From contig JAPOWG010000036.1 in the NCBI GenBank assembly GCA_026707745.1, positions 62,001 through 126,000 on the forward strand: a DNA stretch of 64,000 nucleotides, read 5' to 3'. Positions 60,810 through 64,000 of this stretch are shown piece after piece (positions within the stretch are counted from its first letter, which is position 1; each line of letters begins with the position of its first letter). This DNA is from Chloroflexota bacterium. GTDB lineage: Bacteria; Chloroflexota; Anaerolineae; Aggregatilineales; Phototrophicaceae. The notes under the pieces were generated by a model. That model made no database searches and was not told where the DNA came from. It worked only from the letters and a program-made list of their open reading frames with translations. The position numbers and the translations under genes are program-made.

Positions 60810-62600
60810 ATGAATAAAATGCGCGCAGCAATGTACGACAATATCCCCTTAACCAAGCGACAGATCCAGTCGCGCGCCTTTGGCAAAAGTTTTGATCGTG
60901 GTGAAGCGCTGTATACGAATTGCGCTATCTCGCGGACCGTCCGCCGCGGCGATGAGATCAACGCGCGATGCCGAGGATCCTATCCTCAACCCTATCGCGT
61001 CTGGGCAAGAATCCTGGCTGGGGAAATCGCTGTCACAAGTTGCGACTGCGAATATGATTGGGGCGGGGATTGCAAGCATATCGTCGCCTTGCTGCTCACG
61101 TATCTGCATCATCCAGAACGCTTTGAGGAAGCTGAGACACTGCGCGATGCGCTCATGTCACGCCAGAAAGAGGATTTGGTTGACATCATTGAAGAGATGA
61201 TATTACTCCACCCAGAGCTCGAAGACATTGTTGAGGTCGTGGCAGGCGACGGCTCCTCAAATCAGCCTTTGGACCTGCAAAGCATTCGCCGGGAACTTAA
61301 GCAGTCTTTAGCATTCAGCGGTGTATGGATGGACCGCGTTGCGGAAGACAAGGTTTACGAACTCACCCGCCTGGGTAGCCGTCATGCTCTGCGCGGCGAT
61401 TATGCCGATGCGATTGCCATCTATTGCGCCATTCTCCAAGAATGTAACGCCCATGACTATCCAACGGATGACGAAGGGCAATATGTTGAGGCGATCAACA
61501 ACACCGTCGCCCACTTGAAAGACGCGATTTCGCGCTTCAAATTTGCAAAGGATGAAGATTTGCGCCAGCAGGTACTCGATACGCTGGTGGACACATTGAT
61601 ATGGGATATCGAGTTTGGCGGGATCGACTATGGTTATGAAGCGGAAGACCTCATTCTGGAAATAGCGCAATCAGCAGACATCACCCGCATTCGTGAACAC
61701 GTTGGCTTGATCGCCGATCGCCACAGAGCAGAAAAGCGTTCCAGCAATTGGGGCGCCGAGGCTTATGAAAGTATTTTGATGAAATTGGACAGGATCGATT
61801 CGATTGATCCTGAAGAGACGCTAAAGCGTCTTCAAGCCAAGGAATTGCATTATCTATGCGCCAGCAAATTGCTTGACTTAGGACGCTATGAGCAGGCCGT
61901 CGGCATAATAGGCGAAAAAATGAAAAAGCCGCATGAATTAATACGCGGTCTTGATTTGCTGCGCAGCCACGATCAAGCGCAAACTGCGATTCAGCTTGCC
62001 GAAGGAGCGCTGGGCAGCGCGTATGACAACCGCATTATAGAATGGCTCATCGGTTTTTATCAGCAGCAGGAAGATCCGGAAACGGAGTTCCGCTGGCAAT
62101 TGAAGCGGATGCGTACAGATGCGCATATCGACCATTATATTGGTTTGCGCGGGGTATCGGAGTCGCTCGATAACTGGCGAACTATCCGCCCGCAGATCGT
62201 CGCCGAACTGGAGAAAAAACAGGCGTATGAGGTACTGACCCTGGTGTGCTTGCATGAAAAAGACTGGGATTTGGCATGGGTAACACTAGACAAAGTTTCG
62301 GAGCCGCAATTCCACCATGCCTCCCATGTCATTTACCGCCTTGACTTCACTGTGGCAGAAGCATCGCGTCAGGTACTACCAGCGCCGGCCATCCCAGTTT
62401 ATGTCAAATACGCCCGTGCTGAGATAGCGCTCAGAAAACGAAAGCGCTATGGCTACGCCGCGAAATTATTGCGGGAAGTCCGCGGGATGTATCGGCAAAT
62501 GAATGATAGCGCAAGCTGGCAAAGGCTCATCGCCGATTTGCGGCGGGAGTTCGCGCGGTTGCCGGCCCTGCAGGATGAACTCAACAAAGCGAGCTTATAG
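60810..62600 (+). CDS. SWIM zinc-finger protein
   Basis: 596 aa from the ATG at 60810; the longer frame overlaps the SDR gene and is not coding. The SWIM motif is VTSCDCEYDWGGDCKHIVA, zinc ligands Cys78, Cys80, Cys88 and His90 (CxCx7CxH). After it follow helical repeats like those of TPR or ARM proteins (DLLRSHDQAQTAIQLAEGA, KEDLVDIIEEMILLHPELE). SWIM domains bind DNA or proteins; bacterial members often sit with SNF2 ATPases or, as here, with nuclease-like genes. It ends one base before the next gene. Confidence 0.9.
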   Translation: MNKMRAAMYDNIPLTKRQIQSRAFGKSFDRGEALYTNCAISRTVRRGDEINARCRGSYPQPYRVWARILAGEIAVTSCDCEYDWGGDCKHIVALLLTYLHHPERFEEAETLRDALMSRQKEDLVDIIEEMILLHPELEDIVEVVAGDGSSNQPLDLQSIRRELKQSLAFSGVWMDRVAEDKVYELTRLGSRHALRGDYADAIAIYCAILQECNAHDYPTDDEGQYVEAINNTVAHLKDAISRFKFAKDEDLRQQVLDTLVDTLIWDIEFGGIDYGYEAEDLILEIAQSADITRIREHVGLIADRHRAEKRSSNWGAEAYESILMKLDRIDSIDPEETLKRLQAKELHYLCASKLLDLGRYEQAVGIIGEKMKKPHELIRGLDLLRSHDQAQTAIQLAEGALGSAYDNRIIEWLIGFYQQQEDPETEFRWQLKRMRTDAHIDHYIGLRGVSESLDNWRTIRPQIVAELEKKQAYEVLTLVCLHEKDWDLAWVTLDKVSEPQFHHASHVIYRLDFTVAEASRQVLPAPAIPVYVKYARAEIALRKRKRYGYAAKLLREVRGMYRQMNDSASWQRLIADLRREFARLPALQDELNKASL

Positions 62601-62601
62601 C

Positions 62602-63345
62602 ATGAGAATACTGAACTGGAATACACAAATTGCCACGCCGCGTGGCGTTAATTGGCGCTTCGAAACCATCAAAGTAGTCATCGCGTTAAGGGAAGCGGAC
62701 ATCATTTGCCTTACGGAAGCTTATCCGGAAACAATGCCAAGCGGTGGCTATATCGTCACCAGCGGTTTATCCGGCTGGGAACGACACGAGAGGCTCGGCG
62801 CGCGCAGGGTGGTGCTTTGGAGCAGAAATCCCTGGACCGATGTGGACGATTTCGGATCGGCACGATTGCCAGAAGGGCGATTTGTCCGCGCCGTGACCCA
62901 GGTTTACGGCAAGGCAGTAACCGTAGTCGGCATGTGCATACCTTTCCATAACTATCGCTACCACGACTCCTGGGGGGAAAAGAAGCTGGCCATTTGGCAA
63001 GGCGCAATTGAATACCTCGACGCGCTGCGAGAAGACATCCTGCCGCAAGCAAGATATCAAGAACGCACAATGCTGATTGGAGATTACCGTTTGCAGATTC
63101 CGCCAAGAACGTACCCGTATCCCTCAATGGTGGTCAACAAAAAGCGGGAAGAAACCTTCACCGGCTGGTCGATACCAACCGCCGTTGACTATAGGGCAGT
63201 AGGACTGGATAAACCCATGGTTGACCATATAGCGCTGACATCGGACTTCCGCGTGCGTTACATGGACTTTATCAGCCGCTTCTCAACGGATATTCTGTCC
63301 CTCAGCGACCACAACGGCGTCTGTATTGGTGTGGATTTACCTTGA
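62602..63345 (+). CDS. Endonuclease/exonuclease/phosphatase (EEP) family protein, copy 1
   Basis: 247 aa from the ATG at 62602. Strand 1 MRILNWNTQIA (Asn), the Glu in ICLTEAYPE, a core ARRVVLWSRNPW, GMCIPFHNYRYHDSWGEKK, the position GDYRLQIPPR where GDFN is expected (Asn replaced by Arg), and the C-terminal LSDHNGVCIG with the His of the SDH motif. This Asn contributes to the phosphate site in DNase I-like enzymes, so the catalytic activity is doubtful. A near relative with an intact GDFN follows. Confidence 0.82.
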   Translation: MRILNWNTQIATPRGVNWRFETIKVVIALREADIICLTEAYPETMPSGGYIVTSGLSGWERHERLGARRVVLWSRNPWTDVDDFGSARLPEGRFVRAVTQVYGKAVTVVGMCIPFHNYRYHDSWGEKKLAIWQGAIEYLDALREDILPQARYQERTMLIGDYRLQIPPRTYPYPSMVVNKKREETFTGWSIPTAVDYRAVGLDKPMVDHIALTSDFRVRYMDFISRFSTDILSLSDHNGVCIGVDLP

Positions 63346-63386
63346 TTGGCAACAGTCGTACGACTCACTAGAGGGGCGACAGTCGC

Positions 63387-64000
63387 ATGAAAATACTGAA
63401 CTGGAATACGCAGGCGGACCGGCTGCGTGTGGGCGCGCCAAAGTTCGCGAGTTTGCGCGAACTCATCGCCGGATACGATGCGGACGTCATCTGTCTGACT
63501 GAGGCTTATCCCGAGTCCATGCCGGACGACGGTCACACGATAACCAGCGAAGTATCGGATTGGGGATGGCCCGAAGATAAAGGCGCGCGAAAAGTGGTGC
63601 TGTGGAGCCGTTTCGGCTGGAAGGATGTCGACACGCTCGGCTCGCCAGACATGCCGCCTGGACGATTCATCAAAGCGACGACCGTCGTCGGCTATGAGCA
63701 ATGGACGATAATCGGCATTTGCATCCCATACGCGCATTACCGCAATCACGAAAAATGGGGCGAGCAGCGCAAGACATTTTGGCAGGGCGCCTGCGAATAT
63801 CTCGATGCCCTGAGCCGAGATTACCTACCTCGCTTGGTTCGCGAAGATTTCCTGCCATATAGCAAAGAACCCGTGCGCGCCATCCTGCTAGGGGATTTCA
63901 ATTTGCAGATTCCGCCCTATAACTATCCGTACCGGCGCAGTGAAGTCAACCAAAAGCGCAAAGAGACTTTTGACGGTTGGCTGATACCCACCGCTGGCAT
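63387..64000 (+). CDS. Endonuclease/exonuclease/phosphatase (EEP) family protein, copy 2, truncated by the window
   Basis: Starts at ATG 63387 and stays open to the window end (204 codons). Begins MKILNWNTQADRLRVGAPKF and has ICLTEAYPESMPDD, ARKVVLWSRFGW, GICIPYAHYRNHEKWGEQR and an intact GDFNLQIPPYNYPY (Asp and Asn kept). It parallels copy 1 throughout and is probably a tandem duplicate. The C-terminal SDH part lies beyond the edge. Confidence 0.8.
   Translation, partial: MKILNWNTQADRLRVGAPKFASLRELIAGYDADVICLTEAYPESMPDDGHTITSEVSDWGWPEDKGARKVVLWSRFGWKDVDTLGSPDMPPGRFIKATTVVGYEQWTIIGICIPYAHYRNHEKWGEQRKTFWQGACEYLDALSRDYLPRLVREDFLPYSKEPVRAILLGDFNLQIPPYNYPYRRSEVNQKRKETFDGWLIPTAG

Overview
The window is about 57-58% GC by eye and reads as bacterial chromosome, most likely from an uncultivated Chloroflexota (Anaerolineae-like) lineage. 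This is inferred from gene style, not proven: a giant secreted von Willebrand factor A protein with a Pro/Thr/Asp repeat stalk, FHA proteins, an LCP protein with a LytR_C tail, GAF/PAS/cyclase proteins, TIGR03943 plus permease, and a SthA-type transhydrogenase. There is no rRNA, no recognisable tRNA and no CRISPR array.

Layout. 0-2 kb: edge-truncated TetR regulator, about 1 kb of non-coding DNA with a possible transposase remnant, then an ECF sigma factor. 2-7.3 kb: secreted subtilase, a ThDP enzyme, a nitrilase, GatC and a DinB-like protein. 7.3-11.6 kb: LCP protein, an ATPase/PIN nuclease pair and a double-FHA protein. 11.7-16.6 kb: sulfatase, serine hydrolase, Ldh2-type dehydrogenase and a helical-repeat protein. 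16.7-28.5 kb: secreted cyclophilin, DUF2461 protein, the vWA repeat protein, a small membrane protein, a glycosyltransferase, a MATE transporter and a GT39-like membrane protein. 28.6-30.4 kb: a CxxC protein and a small phage-tail-like minus-strand operon. 30.9-42.6 kb: almost all minus strand, with SRPBCC protein, RecF, a beta-propeller, TIGR03943/permease, two overlapping cyclases, an FAD oxidoreductase and TsaD. 42.7-49.5 kb: ATPase/Toprim-like pair, polytopic membrane protein, lipoprotein, K+ channel and SthA. 49.6-56 kb: an accessory zone of small membrane/coiled-coil genes, DUF2335 and DUF2188 genes, an internally deleted methyltransferase, broken copies of a phage portal 3' end and one full-length portal gene. 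56-64 kb: FHA protein, M23 peptidase, DinB, M20 peptidase, SDR, SWIM protein and two tandem EEP-family nuclease genes, the second cut by the window edge.

Most notable observations. (1) The two overlapping class III cyclase genes carry complementary active-site losses: one keeps both metal aspartates but lacks the Asn/Arg pair, the other keeps Asn/Arg but has Asp to Asn at a metal site. This predicts an obligate heterodimer with one active site, arranged like the C1/C2 halves of animal membrane adenylyl cyclases. (2) Two separate ATPase/nuclease gene pairs (DUF3696-type AAA + PIN; AAA + DUF3226/Toprim-like) look like defence-type modules, and both are compositionally mosaic. (3) A roughly 85-bp intergenic repeat occurs five times and sits at gene ends and starts. 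(4) A methyltransferase-nuclease gene has been fused in frame by an internal deletion. (5) The portal gene 3' end occurs three times.
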